NCBI GenBank assembly: GCA_023091665.1
Contig: JALJCQ010000027.1
Location: 496,001 to 560,000, forward strand
DNA from: Pythium myriotylum
Taxonomy: Eukaryota > Oomycota > Peronosporomycetes > Pythiales > Pythiaceae
Reading direction: 5' to 3'
DNA length: 64,000 nucleotides
In this document: positions 19,561 through 30,255 of the stretch, piece after piece
How the letters are laid out: each line of letters begins with the position of its first letter
Position numbering within the stretch: position 1 is the first letter of the stretch
The notes under the pieces: model-generated
Databases searched by the model: none
Seen by the model: the letters and a program-made list of their open reading frames with translations, nothing else
Told to the model about the DNA's origin: nothing
Program-made: the position numbers and the translations under genes

Positions 19561-20536
19561 ATCTCGGCGGAGGCTGCCGAGATGAGGTTCACGACCGTGT
19601 AGCCAGGTGTTGTGGAGGCACGGGGCAGCCTCGATTGGGCTTCTCATAACCTGAGCGAGTCTTCCACCGGAACTGAAAAGAAGCATGAATGATGATGATG
19701 AAAGTTGGAGTCTATTGCGTTGCGTCTGTGCGAACAGCTATAGCTAGGAAAACAAGCATGAATGATCAGCAATAAGTTGAAATAACATCACGAGCTGAGG
19801 AACTCACAGTGGTCGAGCTATGCCACGACCGCTAGCATCGACTAAGTTGCAGGCCGCCTTCAGGTCCTGCAGACCATCTGGTACAAGCTCGCCAGAAGTG
19901 CCCCCTGCGCACGGCCCAAGTAGGTTCGTGTGTCACACGCATGGACCTAGTGCCGTGCGGCGTAGTATCAACAACCTGAATGCCGAGAGCCTAGGTCTAC
20001 TGTACTTCTTCGTCCACTCACCAGCGTATCTCCGTGGCCAACGCCATCGCGGTGGAAGACTCGCTCGGGTTCTAGGAAGGCCACTCACGGCTGCCACGCA
20101 TCTTCACAACACCTAGCAGTGGAGATAGGCGTTCGGTACTGGCTGGTTGCTATTGTTGAGCCAGGAGTTGAGCCAGGACGGCACACGCCGCCGAGGCAAG
20201 GGTCGCGATGGCGAAGCAAGTGGGATGGGTGCACAGCATTTCGGGTGCATGGGTTGGCTAGAGGCAAATGGCCGAGTTTGACTTGGCACTCGTCGGCGTG
20301 CGCTGTTGTCCGCTGGGGTTAATTTGGTCTGCACATACTCTAGCACATTCGTGTCTGGTCCTTTGTTTAATCTTGGTGTGGCGGATTGTACAACTATTGT
20401 TTGGATCGCGACGACCGCCTTTCAGAAAATGTCTGGCCATCCAGCATCACAATACGTGTACTCAGAAGCATCCTGGCTCGGCTTAAAATAAACCCTACGT
20501 CAACGCCAGCCAGCCACTCTCCTCCTTGGTGCGTTG
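19561..20536. other. Intergenic region, nothing recognised
   Basis: The palindrome-like TCTCGGCGGAGGCTGCCGAGA at about 19562-19582 marks the end of the duplication arm. The rest has short frames on both strands without family resemblance and may be an old mobile-element remnant. Confidence 0.4.
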
Positions 20537-21175
20537 TCAGCTGATCGTGCACGACACTAAGCCTCGCCCGACGATGCTGGCCGTCTTGCCCTGCAAAACC
20601 CCGTCGTCTTCGTCAAATACAAAGTACTCAATCAGTGGGTTCGTGAGCCCAAAGTTCGGGTCGCAGGCGTCGCAGCAGCAGCCTTCGCTGGGCGTCGCGT
20701 GGCCCGTGAGCACGTTCTCGGGCTTGAACACGGCGAGCGCGGCCTCTTCGTTGTCGCGCACGACCACGCGCAGACGCAGCGCGCCCGGCTCAGTCTTGGT
20801 CGCGGGCTTCATGGGCACCCATCGCTCGGTCACGTAGCCGTCGAGCAGACGCAGCAGCCGGAAGGCCACGATGCCGAGCCACTTGGGTTCCTGGCCGTCG
20901 TGCTTGACCGTGTAGAGCCGCAGCTGGTACTTGTCCGGGTCGCGCTCGTGCGGAGGCCTGTTGGCCATGCGTTTGACGTCGTTGGAGAGGTTCGGGGCCA
21001 TCGCGACGCCCGCCTCAAGCCCGAGAACCGGCGCGTCGATGGTCGCGGAGGCCATCTTGTGCACGCCGTTGCGCACGTTGGGGCGGCCGATGCGCACGAC
21101 GATCTTGTCGTCCGGGTGGCCGCCGATGCCCGCGAGACAGCCGCGGCCTTCGAGCACTTGGACGCGCACGTACAT
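20537..21175 (-). CDS. C2-like domain protein (tentative)
   Basis: 212 residues from ATG 21175. The start (MYVRVQVLEGRGCLAG, then DDKIVVRIG) has the alternating hydrophobic pattern of the first strands of a C2 domain. A second beta-rich segment (YQLRLYTVKHDGQEPKWLGIVAFRLLRLLDG) could complete a sandwich. C2 domains bind membranes or proteins, often with calcium, but clustered Asp ligands are not obvious. A Cys cluster (GCCCDACDP) lies near residue 170. No signal peptide or membrane segment. It lies between the third and fourth GH6 genes, with no evident link to them. Family assignment is weak. Confidence 0.45.
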   Translation of the reverse strand: MYVRVQVLEGRGCLAGIGGHPDDKIVVRIGRPNVRNGVHKMASATIDAPVLGLEAGVAMAPNLSNDVKRMANRPPHERDPDKYQLRLYTVKHDGQEPKWLGIVAFRLLRLLDGYVTERWVPMKPATKTEPGALRLRVVVRDNEEAALAVFKPENVLTGHATPSEGCCCDACDPNFGLTNPLIEYFVFDEDDGVLQGKTASIVGRGLVSCTIS

Positions 21176-21866
21176 GGCGCGAAGGAGGCGAGAGAGAGAG
21201 TGGGGAGGGCGCTTAGTGGGGCATTATGGGGCGTGCGACTCTGCCACCCAGTGGGATCATGAGGAATATTTGAGGACCACACGTCAACTGATACGGGGCC
21301 TTCCACTTGGTAGTAATATAATATTCCGATATCCGTTTGAAGCGGATTCTAGTTTACAAACGATCAACATAGCTTAAATCAAAATTCGATGGATTAATGG
21401 ATGAAAGCAATTAAATCAGAGAGTTTTCATTTGGAGATGCACATGAGGATCCAGTGGGTTCATGTGACCACCAACAACGAAGAACAACCGCTCGTGTCCT
21501 CATCCACCGGACGATATTACTACCGTACTCTCCAGATCCCGGGGGGCGACTTGCACTCGTTTCCGGATAGCAGTCCCTGGATTGGGATTCTTTAGGATCT
21601 CTCCCATCCGGAGGTTCCGGAGGTCCATCCCTGAGAGCCAGACACTATTTAGTACCAATGTCGTCTCCAGCACTGCTGTCGACAATTGCCGCCTCCCTCC
21701 ACCACCATCCAGAGATCCTAAGCTTTCCGGAGAACTCGTCCAGAGTCCAGCATTCTCTCCCGGATCCGGAGGTTCCTCGAGTCGAAACCCAGCCTCCACC
21801 GATGCCATTCTCCAATTCGCTTCCTCGACAACACGTCTCTTCCTCCTTCCGATCCGAGTCTTCGCC
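21176..21866. other. Upstream region of GH6 D
   Basis: Several TCCGGAG/CTCCGGA-type motifs (for example near 21608, 21735 and 21767) precede the GH6 start. A long in-frame extension runs upstream of 21867, but the sequence looks non-secretory and low-complexity, so it is treated as leader. Confidence 0.4.
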
Positions 21867-22982
21867 ATGGGCCTCCCGCTTCTCTCGGCCACGGCGTCGC
21901 TCATCATTCTCATGGCGCTCGCTTCGTCGTCCCACGCGATCATGCCCATCTGCAACGCCTACCGCGGAGCCACGTACGAGGCCGCCAAGAGAGATTTCCA
22001 GGAACTTCGACAGGCGCTCGAGGTCGTGGAGCAACAAGGCGTCGTCGCGTGGTACACGGACAACGCCAACGCGGCCGAGCGAGCCAGCACGCTCGCGACA
22101 CTCGCAACGTGCGGAAACGACATCAAGATCCCCGTGGTCGTGTACGGCATCCCGAACAAAGACTGTGAGGCCGGATACTCAAATGCCGGAAGCAACAAAA
22201 ACTTTGACGACTACAAGGCGTTCATCGGTGCGCTTACGACGGCGTTCCCAAGCCAACACATGGTTTACATCATTGAACCCGATGCTGTCGGGCTCACGGC
22301 GAACGGCGGGTGTGGTATCGAGAAGGAATATCCAAAGTACCTGATGTATGTGCTCGGCGAGTTGTCCAAGAACCCAAACGCCGAGCTCTTCCTCGACATT
22401 GGCTACTGGCTCTTGCTGCCGACGGGGAAGCTCGAAGCACTCACGATCATCATGGATGCGATTTGGCCAGCCGGCAGCCGTGTCAAAGGTATCGCCCTCA
22501 ACACTGCAAACTACCGGACGACTGAAGAGATGGTCGAGCTCTGCGACTCATTCGCGAAGGTCATTGGCAAGCCCGACATGAAGTGCATCATCGACACGTC
22601 ACGTAACAACAAGGGCCCCTCACCAAAAAGCGAGTGGTGTAACACCAAGAACACGGGCATTGGCGTGCCGCCGACCATGGACACGGGCATCTCTCGAGCT
22701 GCGTACTTCTTGTGGGTCAAGCCTCCGGGCGAGAGCGACGGCACGTGCGCGTCGCAAACATCCGGCGAGTCGATGCCCGGCCCTGCGGCAGGCATGTTCT
22801 TCAAGGACCACTTTGAGATGCTTTGGAAGAACGGATACTTTGCCGCCAACACCAACAGTAGCTCAGGAAGCGGGAGCGACGCCCCCGCGACCATTTCATG
22901 GCCGTCGACAGTGGCGCCAAGAGTTCCAACTCCACGGCCGAGCCACCACAAGTGCAAGCTCACACATCACGCCGCAACGTAG
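21867..22982 (+). CDS. Secreted GH6 cellulase D
   Basis: 371 residues from ATG 21867. MGLPLLSATASLIILMALASSSHA is a typical signal peptide and is placed as in copies A-C, so this start is chosen over the in-frame upstream extension to 21582. Both GH6 signatures are intact (VVYGIPNKDC and YIIEPDAVGLTANGGCG), as is WVKPPGESDG. It is the most diverged of the four, with many substitutions (GYWLLLPTGKLEALTIIMDAIW replaces the GFWLLMKVGG region). It ends in a Ser/Pro/Thr-rich tail with HHKCKLTHHAAT. Expected role is extracellular cellulose hydrolysis. Its divergence argues for an older duplication, outside the A/C conversion pair. Confidence 0.9.
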   Translation: MGLPLLSATASLIILMALASSSHAIMPICNAYRGATYEAAKRDFQELRQALEVVEQQGVVAWYTDNANAAERASTLATLATCGNDIKIPVVVYGIPNKDCEAGYSNAGSNKNFDDYKAFIGALTTAFPSQHMVYIIEPDAVGLTANGGCGIEKEYPKYLMYVLGELSKNPNAELFLDIGYWLLLPTGKLEALTIIMDAIWPAGSRVKGIALNTANYRTTEEMVELCDSFAKVIGKPDMKCIIDTSRNNKGPSPKSEWCNTKNTGIGVPPTMDTGISRAAYFLWVKPPGESDGTCASQTSGESMPGPAAGMFFKDHFEMLWKNGYFAANTNSSSGSGSDAPATISWPSTVAPRVPTPRPSHHKCKLTHHAAT

Positions 22983-23295
22983 TAGTAGATCTGCATCGTA
23001 TTTCGTGTGTTTGTCGTAGTCGTCGCGACGTCGCGCGTCGTAGATTCTCGTTCTGAGATTGTCAGCAACTTCAACATGAGCAACTTGACATCCCCTCCTC
23101 AACGTCACCGTCTTCCACTGATGTGGTCCACCCCAAGTCGAATTCGAATGAGAAGCCGAGAAAGAAAACCCAAGTCGCCCGTGACGCGCCTGGTACGGAC
23201 CTCGCTCCCTCGCTCTCGTCTCGTCTCTCTCTCTCTCTCTCTCTCTGTGTCTGACGCGTCGGCGTGGCCAGTGTCTCGCTGCTCTCGTGGTCGCC
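22983..23295. promoter_or_regulatory. Promoter region of the isoaspartate methyltransferase gene
   Basis: Contains a CT microsatellite at about 23224-23247 just upstream of the start codon. No gene is seen. Confidence 0.4.
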
Positions 23296-24239
23296 ATGGC
23301 GTGGCGCTGCAGCGCGCTCTCGAACGAAGGCCTCGTGGACAACCTCGCGCGAGCCGGCATCGTGCAGTCGCGGCGCGTGGTCGACGCCATGAAAGCCACG
23401 GACCGCGCCAAGTACATGGCCACGGGAAAGCCCGCCGACCCGCACGTCGCGTACATGGACGCGCCGCAGCGCATCGGCTTCCACCAGACCATCTCGGCGC
23501 CGCACATGGTGGGTGGACATTTCGCACAAAGAATTTCGAGGTTGATTTGTCGATTGATGTTGGTGTTGCGTGACGCAGCACGCGTTCGCGCTGGAGCTCG
23601 CGGACGTGGCGATCGCGAACGAAGGCTCGCAGCCGCGAGTGCTGGACGTGGGCGCCGGCTCCGGGTACCTCACGGCGTGTCTCGGACGCATGGTCGAGAG
23701 CCGGGGAGGCCGCGTGTTTGGGATCGAGCGCATTCCGGAGCTGGTGGAGTTTGCGCGCAAGAACATCGAAGCCGCTGACGGGGATTTGTTGGCAAGCGGC
23801 GTGGTCACCGTGCAGCGTGCGTAGTGTTCAAGAACGTACCATGCGAGGATAGTTTCGAGTGACGTTGAACTGAATTTGCAGAGGCTGATGGGTGGGCAGG
23901 ACTGCCCAACGAGGCCCCGTTCGATTTTATCCACGTAGGGGCTGCCGCTGTCGAGCCCCCGCAGTCGCTGATGGATCAGGTGAGCTGAATGGCGAAATCA
24001 CCATGTTGTGGCTGCGCTTCCAGTCTCGTCATTGTGGAATCGGATGTTCTAATCTGGTTGGCAAATTTTCGTTCTGTTAGCTTGCGGTCGGCGGCCGGCT
24101 AGTGGTACCAGTAGGAGCTGTTGGAGAGACCCAAGTCTTGCTGGAGATCCACCGAACAAACGAGAACGAGTTCACGCAAAGCAAGTTGATGGACGTGAGT
24201 TATGTCCCGCTGGTGCGGGAGCAAAGGACCGAGTTGTAG
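23296..24239 (+). CDS. PCMT1: Protein-L-isoaspartate O-methyltransferase, four exons
   Basis: Exons 23296-23508, 23579-23816, 23882-23979 and 24081-24239, joined through GT-AG introns of 70, 65 and 101 nt, give 235 residues, the normal length for the family. Landmarks are SNEGLVDNLARAGI at the N-terminus, GFHQTISAPHM-HAFALEL across intron 1, the SAM-binding loop LDVGAGSGYLTACL, then FDFIHVGAAAVEPPQSLMDQL and GGRLVVPVG. The enzyme methylates L-isoaspartyl residues in damaged proteins so that they revert to normal Asp, using S-adenosylmethionine in the cytosol. The splice sites keep phase throughout (0, 1, 0), which supports the model. Confidence 0.93.
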
Positions 24240-24308
24240 CTAGACGAGCGGCGGTTTTGAACTCGGAACACACTCTTGCGTTAACAAACAATGACTGGTA
24301 CCGACATC

Positions 24309-27300
24309 TCAACATGTGCAATGGATTATGCCCTCAACCATCAGTGATATAGCGTGAAGTGACGACCACGCTCGGTCTTGTGGCAAGTCCGAGCAATCCG
24401 CTTCAGTTGAGCCGTTCGAAAGCACGAAAATCTTCAATACAGCACAAACGCCAATGTCCCTGCTGAGAGCGTGAAGGTTGCGCTGAGCAGCCATCTCCTC
24501 TTGTTTTGATAATGGTTTTTGATCAGATATTTTAGCCTGAACAACGTGTACAAAGAACCTGAGCAAGCTGACAAGTAGTTGGACGAGGCGTGGTTCGTAG
24601 AAACCGGTGTGGAGCTCATCAACAAAACAAAGAACCCAATTTAGTATAGGTTTCAAAATCCCACGTCCGAGCGTGCAATCCATACGATACATCTCGAGAG
24701 CATTCTTTTGATTCTCTGTAGCTCTTACGAGGCTCTTCACCAAGTCGAGAACGTCCTGAACTGAGTCTGTAGCTTTTTGGTACGATGCGACAAGCAGCTC
24801 TTCGATTTGCGTTGTCGTGATTTCCATCAGGGATTTCAGAACATCCACACGGATGTGGAGAATCCGCCCCTCGTGGTCAAATCTCTCTATCCAAACACTC
24901 TGGAGAAGATTTAAACCGCTCTGAACAGCTCGATGTCCAACCATACCGGCTCCCACGCTTTGTACAGACTGAATGGCATGTAAAATATCAGCCAAGCTAC
25001 CCTTGATTGGAATATCTGGGTCGATATCACCGAAGAGCTCTTGGCGAACTCGCAAAGCTACAGCGCCTCCGTGCTCAACAAGATTGGTAAGCAAATGGAA
25101 TGACCGATCGGTCGCGAATATTGAATTTGAATTGCTAGGACATGGAGACACGCAGTGATTGAGGCACTGAAGCACAAGAGCCCCACAAATCGAGTCGACG
25201 TCCTCTGTGATATCCTCGAGGCGCATGAGCTGACTTCGTTTCGTCGGATACTCTACACGTGGATCTGGTATCAGTATTGCCAAGGTTGTGACGATATACT
25301 GAAGGGTTTCAACGTGGAAGGCAGATAGAATCTCAACTTCAATGCAGGAAAACACTTTCATAATATCGAACGCCGTTCGTATGACTCCTCCCTGTATCAG
25401 TCCTTTCCTCAAACCATATTTTGCCATTGTAAAGACAAGCTGGGCAGAGTGGCACAGCATTTGAGCGCTGGAGTCGTCCTGGCAGACAACACTTGAGCCA
25501 ATACTGAGCATGTTGGTAGCTACTACTTGTAGCTTCTTGTTCTGACAGAGCGACGTTATTCGCTGCACGTTCCGTCGAAGTTGAAGGCAAAGATATAGCG
25601 CTTCGAGCGCAGAGTATACTATGCGTCCAGGTTGCGACGATTCATTTGACCACCGAACTATTATGTTGCCGAGTAGGAGTATGATGTTTGAGTCTGCGAC
25701 TGCGCAAACGAGCTGCTCAGTCTCGGGTGGAGAAGGCATCGAATACGATCCACGAAGTCGTAGAAGTAGCACAAGAAGCTGAATTGCTTCGATCTGCATG
25801 GCATGATCGGACGGAAACATCTCGAGCACATGATTCACCACTTGCACGGGTTCTGCGCGAAGCAGGAGTTCCTCTTTTGTCACAAACACAGACGAATCAG
25901 TCATGTTGCCTTTCGCAATTGCCGTAAGTGTCGCAAGAGCCCACTCCTGGACTTCTTTGGAGCCACCAAACTCACGCAGAGATGCGTCACAGATTCCGAG
26001 CTGATCAACTAAAAGTTGATTGCGGCGATCCAGCTCCTGTTGTGTGGATGCAACAAGTGTCTCGAGTCTTTCCAGCTCACGCTGGGCTTCCATGTGTTCT
26101 TCTTCCACAGCTTTCACGTCTCGTTCATAGATATCCCGTGCGCGCTGTTCTTCACGAGCCAATTCGTCGCACTGCAAATCGTACTGCTCGACCAGACTCT
26201 CCAGCTCTGCGTTTCGAAGCTCCCACTGGTCCTGCCAGTTCTTGTCAAGGGCACTCGCAGCTGCAATCCTCGCTCGAGCCTCCTCGATGCAGCTCTCCGT
26301 GTCGCACAACTCCATGGATTTCTGTCGGAAGACCAACTCCGCATCCGCCAGGGCTTGCTTCGCCGCTTCGTTCGTCTTTACGACTTCTCGCTCCAGCTGC
26401 TGGAGACTTGAAAGCTGGGATCGAAGTGGCGTGAGCACGCACCGATTGACAGTGTCGTACGGCGCGACGTCCAGTGCGATGCGTCCTTGCACGTCCGGGA
26501 CATCCAGTGGCACCTGGAGCTCGTCAACGAGCCAACTCACAAAGTCTGCTTTGGCAAACTTGCAGGCGACGTGGAGAGGCGTCGATCCGACTTTGTTACG
26601 CAGCGTGCACGCGAGTCCGAACTCGAGCACGAGCATCTTGGCCATGGGCAGGAATCCGAACTGAGCACACAAGTGCACGGGCGTGGCGTCGGCGTTCGGC
26701 GCGTACCGCACGGTCGCGCTGTTGAAGTCGATCTTCTTGAGATGGTTCTCGACGAGATGCTTGCGCACTTGCTTGATCTCGTTCTGGACATGGTCAGCCC
26801 AGAACGGCTTGAGCAGCGACGCGACTTGCAGCACGGTGAGCTTGCAGTGGAACGTTGAATTATAATTGGAGGCGTAGAAAATTAATTTCGACGGCTTGGA
26901 GACGTTTGACACGTGCGTGTTGGCGTTGGCGTTGGCGTTGGCGTTGGCGTTGGCGTTGGCGTTGGCGTTGGCGTTGGCGTTGGCGTTGGCGTTGGCGTTG
27001 GCGTTGGCGTCTGGGATAGACTGCCTACGTGCGTTGTTGGAAGGGATCGGAGGCAACGTTGGCGTGGAACGGTTTGACTCGTTGGAGTGGGACGTTGGCG
27101 TCGCCCCAACGCGTTTCGACTTGGCGCCGACGCCAACACTGGGTGATGGAACGCGAGGGAGCCTCGTGTCCTCTTGCGTTGGCGTCGACGCACGCGTTCC
27201 ATGTGGCCGTTGGCGACCAGCATCCAGCTGCAGGGTCATGCCCCCATCAATCGCCATGGGGGGCTTTGCTCCGAGGAGCCGCCAACAGTCGTATCGACTT

Positions 27301-27335
27301 GGAGAGGGGTTGTTCCGGATATCGGTTCTGTCCAC
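24309..27335 (-). CDS. Ankyrin-repeat, coiled-coil and helical-repeat protein with Asn-Ala repeat
   Basis: 1008 residues if started at 27335; ATGs at 27257 and 27239 are alternatives. Residues 1-105 are low complexity. Next comes an Asn-Ala repeat encoded by (GCGTTG)14. Ankyrin-like units follow (ATPVHLCAQFGFLPMAKMLV and STPLHVACKFAKADFVSWLV), then a coiled coil of about 140 residues (EREVVKTNEAAKQALADAEL to QQELDRR). The C-terminal half is helical with armadillo-like spacing (VQEWALATLTAIAKGN and similar). No enzyme motif is seen, so a scaffold role is the most that can be said. The gene is tail-to-tail with the isoaspartate methyltransferase, 69 bases apart. Confidence 0.8.
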   Translation of the reverse strand: MDRTDIRNNPSPSRYDCWRLLGAKPPMAIDGGMTLQLDAGRQRPHGTRASTPTQEDTRLPRVPSPSVGVGAKSKRVGATPTSHSNESNRSTPTLPPIPSNNARRQSIPDANANANANANANANANANANANANANANANTHVSNVSKPSKLIFYASNYNSTFHCKLTVLQVASLLKPFWADHVQNEIKQVRKHLVENHLKKIDFNSATVRYAPNADATPVHLCAQFGFLPMAKMLVLEFGLACTLRNKVGSTPLHVACKFAKADFVSWLVDELQVPLDVPDVQGRIALDVAPYDTVNRCVLTPLRSQLSSLQQLEREVVKTNEAAKQALADAELVFRQKSMELCDTESCIEEARARIAAASALDKNWQDQWELRNAELESLVEQYDLQCDELAREEQRARDIYERDVKAVEEEHMEAQRELERLETLVASTQQELDRRNQLLVDQLGICDASLREFGGSKEVQEWALATLTAIAKGNMTDSSVFVTKEELLLRAEPVQVVNHVLEMFPSDHAMQIEAIQLLVLLLRLRGSYSMPSPPETEQLVCAVADSNIILLLGNIIVRWSNESSQPGRIVYSALEALYLCLQLRRNVQRITSLCQNKKLQVVATNMLSIGSSVVCQDDSSAQMLCHSAQLVFTMAKYGLRKGLIQGGVIRTAFDIMKVFSCIEVEILSAFHVETLQYIVTTLAILIPDPRVEYPTKRSQLMRLEDITEDVDSICGALVLQCLNHCVSPCPSNSNSIFATDRSFHLLTNLVEHGGAVALRVRQELFGDIDPDIPIKGSLADILHAIQSVQSVGAGMVGHRAVQSGLNLLQSVWIERFDHEGRILHIRVDVLKSLMEITTTQIEELLVASYQKATDSVQDVLDLVKSLVRATENQKNALEMYRMDCTLGRGILKPILNWVLCFVDELHTGFYEPRLVQLLVSLLRFFVHVVQAKISDQKPLSKQEEMAAQRNLHALSRDIGVCAVLKIFVLSNGSTEADCSDLPQDRAWSSLHAISLMVEGIIHCTC
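26923..27006. repeat. (GCGTTG)14 hexanucleotide repeat inside coding sequence
   Basis: Fourteen perfect units, flanked by one degenerate unit each side (GTGTTG, GCGTCT). On the minus strand they encode alternating Asn and Ala. In-frame length changes would not break the gene. Confidence 0.95.
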
Positions 27336-28287
27336 GTGGCGACTGGGAGAACTCTTTTTCTCGTGACGATCGTCCCCAGCTGCGGCCGCCGGTCAGCAAC
27401 TTGTGGGCGACTCAGCGAGAAGCGACCGCCTGTCCACAGTGATGCGGTGAGCTCTGGACCGGCGTGGCCCCACGAACGCGCACGCCACATGGATCCGCGG
27501 CAAGAACGGTTCTGGGAGGCGCGCGAGAACCGTTCTCGTGCGCCAACTTGGCGCGATTGCACATTCGCCTCGCCTTTTTGTTTGTGGCGGTGAGAGCGAT
27601 TCGTCGAACGTCCCACAGTTGGCGAGATTGGGAGGCCACTCCTCAGATCGTTCTCGGCGTGTCTCTCGGGGAGGCACCGAGACGACGAGGCGAGAGGGAG
27701 AACAGTGGGGTCGGTCCCACGATCAACAATGGCGACGCAAGTTCTGATGCCGCTTGTTTGCTGATCCATGCGGAGAGGAAAGGCCGAGTGGAAGCGATTG
27801 AGAGCGAGATTCTCAGGTCCACGCGGTCAACCGGTCTGCTCCGTTGGCAGCATGTTTCTGAGACCTCCGTCCGGGGGATCCAACGGAACAGATTTGAGAT
27901 CCCCGAGCCTCTTCTGGACGCATCCAGCGGAAATAAAACAAAGTTGGAATCCTCAATGCTGACGCCGGCGTCCAGAGTTGGCGGCTCTTTCAAGTCGCGC
28001 AACCGACGTGATCCCAGCTGCCTGACTCGCGCCAGCTCCAAGGAGTCAGATAAATATCATCTATTACAGGTCGTTCGCCGTGACCCACTGTCGTCCAGTG
28101 CGCCGACTAAACCCTGGCATATCAGTTCTCACAGGATGTCCGTCCCCCGCGTCAGCAAGAACTGAGACGATCAGCTGCGGCGCGGGAAGCACTCGCGTCG
28201 TGCCACTGCCTTTCCCGTCGTCTCGTGGGACCATGCACGAGCGTCTCCTCTTCGGCGACCCACTCGCCATCTCGCACGCTCTCGGCC
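27336..28287. promoter_or_regulatory. Divergent promoter region with AGAAC-N-GTTCT palindromes
   Basis: Between the ankyrin gene (-) and START/FYVE-like gene 1 (+). Contains AGAACGGTTCT (27503-27513) and GAGAACCGTTCTC (27525-27537) within 35 bases, and further half sites (GTTCTCG near 27651). Several CCAAC/GTTGGCG half palindromes also occur. No gene is seen. Confidence 0.5.
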
Positions 28288-29916
28288 ATGAAGTTCCAGC
28301 TCCCGGAGCGCGCGTTCCCGGCGCTCGTGCTCTCGGCGCAGGAAGAGCGCGAGCTCATCGACGAGGCCGATCGCATCATCGAGGAGACCATCGCTGCTCA
28401 GGAGCGGTACATCGCGCGAGGACGTCGCGTCGACAACAAGCAATGGAAGCAGCTGCGCACCAAGGAAGGCATGAACGTCTACCGCCAGCGCAGCCTCGGC
28501 TCCTCCAAGAAGCTCTTTGATCCACTCGCAGTTGGTGACAATGACCAGTCTGATCTGGAGTCGGTGGCCTTGGCGTCCTGGATGCCTGTACTCGAGCAGA
28601 AAGAGACGCCGTCGTCGGAGACCGCGCTGAGCTCGGCCATGCATGCCATGTTCAGCTTCCGCGCAGCCAAGACACCGGGTGCACGTCGCGCACCACAATC
28701 GACCAAGAGCTCGGCCTCGCTCGAGGATCGGGCGCCGGTCTCACCGACCTCCAGTGCTGATGTTGCATCGAACAGCAGTGAGCACGGATGGATGGAGTAC
28801 CAACGCAAGCCAGCGCATATTCCAGGCTTACTCTCGGTCGGAGTCATTGACGGCAAGCTAGAGGACGCCATGTACGGTATCTTTGCAGAGGACGACGCCT
28901 CGTGGCGCTGGAAGAGCTCGCAGATCAATGACAAGCTCGATGACGCGCGAGTGCTCGCGACGATTCGCGGACCCACACGCGAAGATCCGTTCCGTTTCAT
29001 TGGTGTCAAGTGGTTTACAAAGGAGCATCCGAGTGCCTTGCAGTCGATCGTCAAGCGCCGTGACTTTCTCACGATCGAGGCCATGGGTACAACCTACGAC
29101 TCAACCGGAACCGTGCGCCTCGGGTACTTCATGATGCACTCGGTTGACATCCCGCGCATCCCCGAGCTCTCGGATCTCGATATTCTGCGTGGCCGTGCGT
29201 CCTTTTGCTTCATCCTTCGCCAAGCTAGTCCATCATCGATCGAAATCTTTGCGCGAGGCTTTTCGGATCCTTCAGGGGAGATGATGGAAGGCATTTCGGT
29301 GCGACTCGCATCCGACTCGATCCTTGCATCGGTTAATGTGGTGGATTTCGCCAACATCAAGAAGTTGCGTTGGCTCATGATGAGCCGGCGACAGCAGCAC
29401 GAAGAAAACCGCACGGTCCATGATCACCATGACACCGACGTCTCCAAGTGCAAGACCTGCCACAAGTCGGTCAAACGCCTCACTAGCATATTCCAAAGCA
29501 GCTCGACGTGCCAGGTCTGCCACGACGTCATCTGCAACAAGTGTACAATCTCCAAGAACATCACAATCGACATCTCCGTCGAAGGCGCCACGCAGAAGCT
29601 GCTACCGTTCTGCGTGTCGTGCGTAATTGAGGCAAAGAACGTGTCGGCGTGGGACATTGCCGCAGAACACGTCAAGCAGCGACAGTACAGTCTTCTGCCG
29701 ACCGATCTCTTCTCCGGTATGAGCAGCGACACCAAGTCGTCACGCAAGCCAGTCGACAACAATCTGCGTCGCGCGGCATCGGCACCGCGGCTGAACAAGC
29801 AGAGTCGCAGCAACTCCCGAACGCGGAGTATATCACAACAGCACCTTCAGCCTCGACAGGAAGCCAGGATGCAGGAACGGAGACGAGAGCAAGGCTCCGT
29901 ATTGCTTACCACGTAA
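28288..29916 (+). CDS. START plus FYVE-like zinc-finger protein 1
   Basis: 542 residues from ATG 28288 (MKFQLPERAFP), chosen because the paralogue at 31805 starts the same way. The middle (about 170-370) has the pattern of an oomycete START-type lipid-binding domain (FGIFAEDD/FRFIGVKWFTKEHP/DFLTIEAMGT region). Residues about 387-446 hold four C-x2-C pairs (CKTC, CQVC, CNKC, CVSC) spaced like a FYVE finger. The R-[RK]-H-H-C-R basic patch that binds phosphatidylinositol 3-phosphate is replaced by SSSTCQVC. The C-terminus is basic and Ser-rich. A membrane/lipid-associated adaptor is the likely role; loss of PI3P binding is inference. Many related genes are typical of oomycetes. Confidence 0.78.
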   Translation: MKFQLPERAFPALVLSAQEERELIDEADRIIEETIAAQERYIARGRRVDNKQWKQLRTKEGMNVYRQRSLGSSKKLFDPLAVGDNDQSDLESVALASWMPVLEQKETPSSETALSSAMHAMFSFRAAKTPGARRAPQSTKSSASLEDRAPVSPTSSADVASNSSEHGWMEYQRKPAHIPGLLSVGVIDGKLEDAMYGIFAEDDASWRWKSSQINDKLDDARVLATIRGPTREDPFRFIGVKWFTKEHPSALQSIVKRRDFLTIEAMGTTYDSTGTVRLGYFMMHSVDIPRIPELSDLDILRGRASFCFILRQASPSSIEIFARGFSDPSGEMMEGISVRLASDSILASVNVVDFANIKKLRWLMMSRRQQHEENRTVHDHHDTDVSKCKTCHKSVKRLTSIFQSSSTCQVCHDVICNKCTISKNITIDISVEGATQKLLPFCVSCVIEAKNVSAWDIAAEHVKQRQYSLLPTDLFSGMSSDTKSSRKPVDNNLRRAASAPRLNKQSRSNSRTRSISQQHLQPRQEARMQERRREQGSVLLTT

Positions 29917-30219
29917 CATGAGAAATGCATGTATGTAATCACTGTCAATTGATGTAGCTGCCGTGCAGAGGAATCCATCACTGCTGTGCATGTTAATGGA
30001 TGACAGACTCGATTCCATATGATGGTCATCGCCACTAAAGAGAGAGAGAGAGATCCGCAAGCCGTGCTGGACCCGAAGCACGCCACACCGATCAACCCAC
30101 CAAGATGGACATCGGGTGAGTCGTGCGATCTTATCAACTCCCATCCAGAGAGAGAGAGAGAAAGAGAGAGGGAGACAGAGACAGAGACAGAGGGGGCAGA
30201 TTTGTAAGTCGTGCGCCCG

Positions 30220-30255
<36 letters not shown>

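Noticed and set aside
19800..20340. Possible retroelement long terminal repeat
   Set aside because: No second copy, no TG...CA-bounded direct repeat and no primer-binding site visible in the window.
20699..21262. Plus-strand frame opposite the C2-like gene
   Set aside because: Antisense shadow of a GC-rich coding region; Arg/His/Val-rich composition is typical of such shadows.
21582..21866. N-terminal extension of GH6 D
   Set aside because: It would bury the signal peptide; the other three GH6 genes start directly at the signal peptide.
26896..27366. Plus-strand Leu-Ala repeat frame through the hexanucleotide repeat
   Set aside because: Shadow of the ankyrin gene; the repeat is open in several frames.
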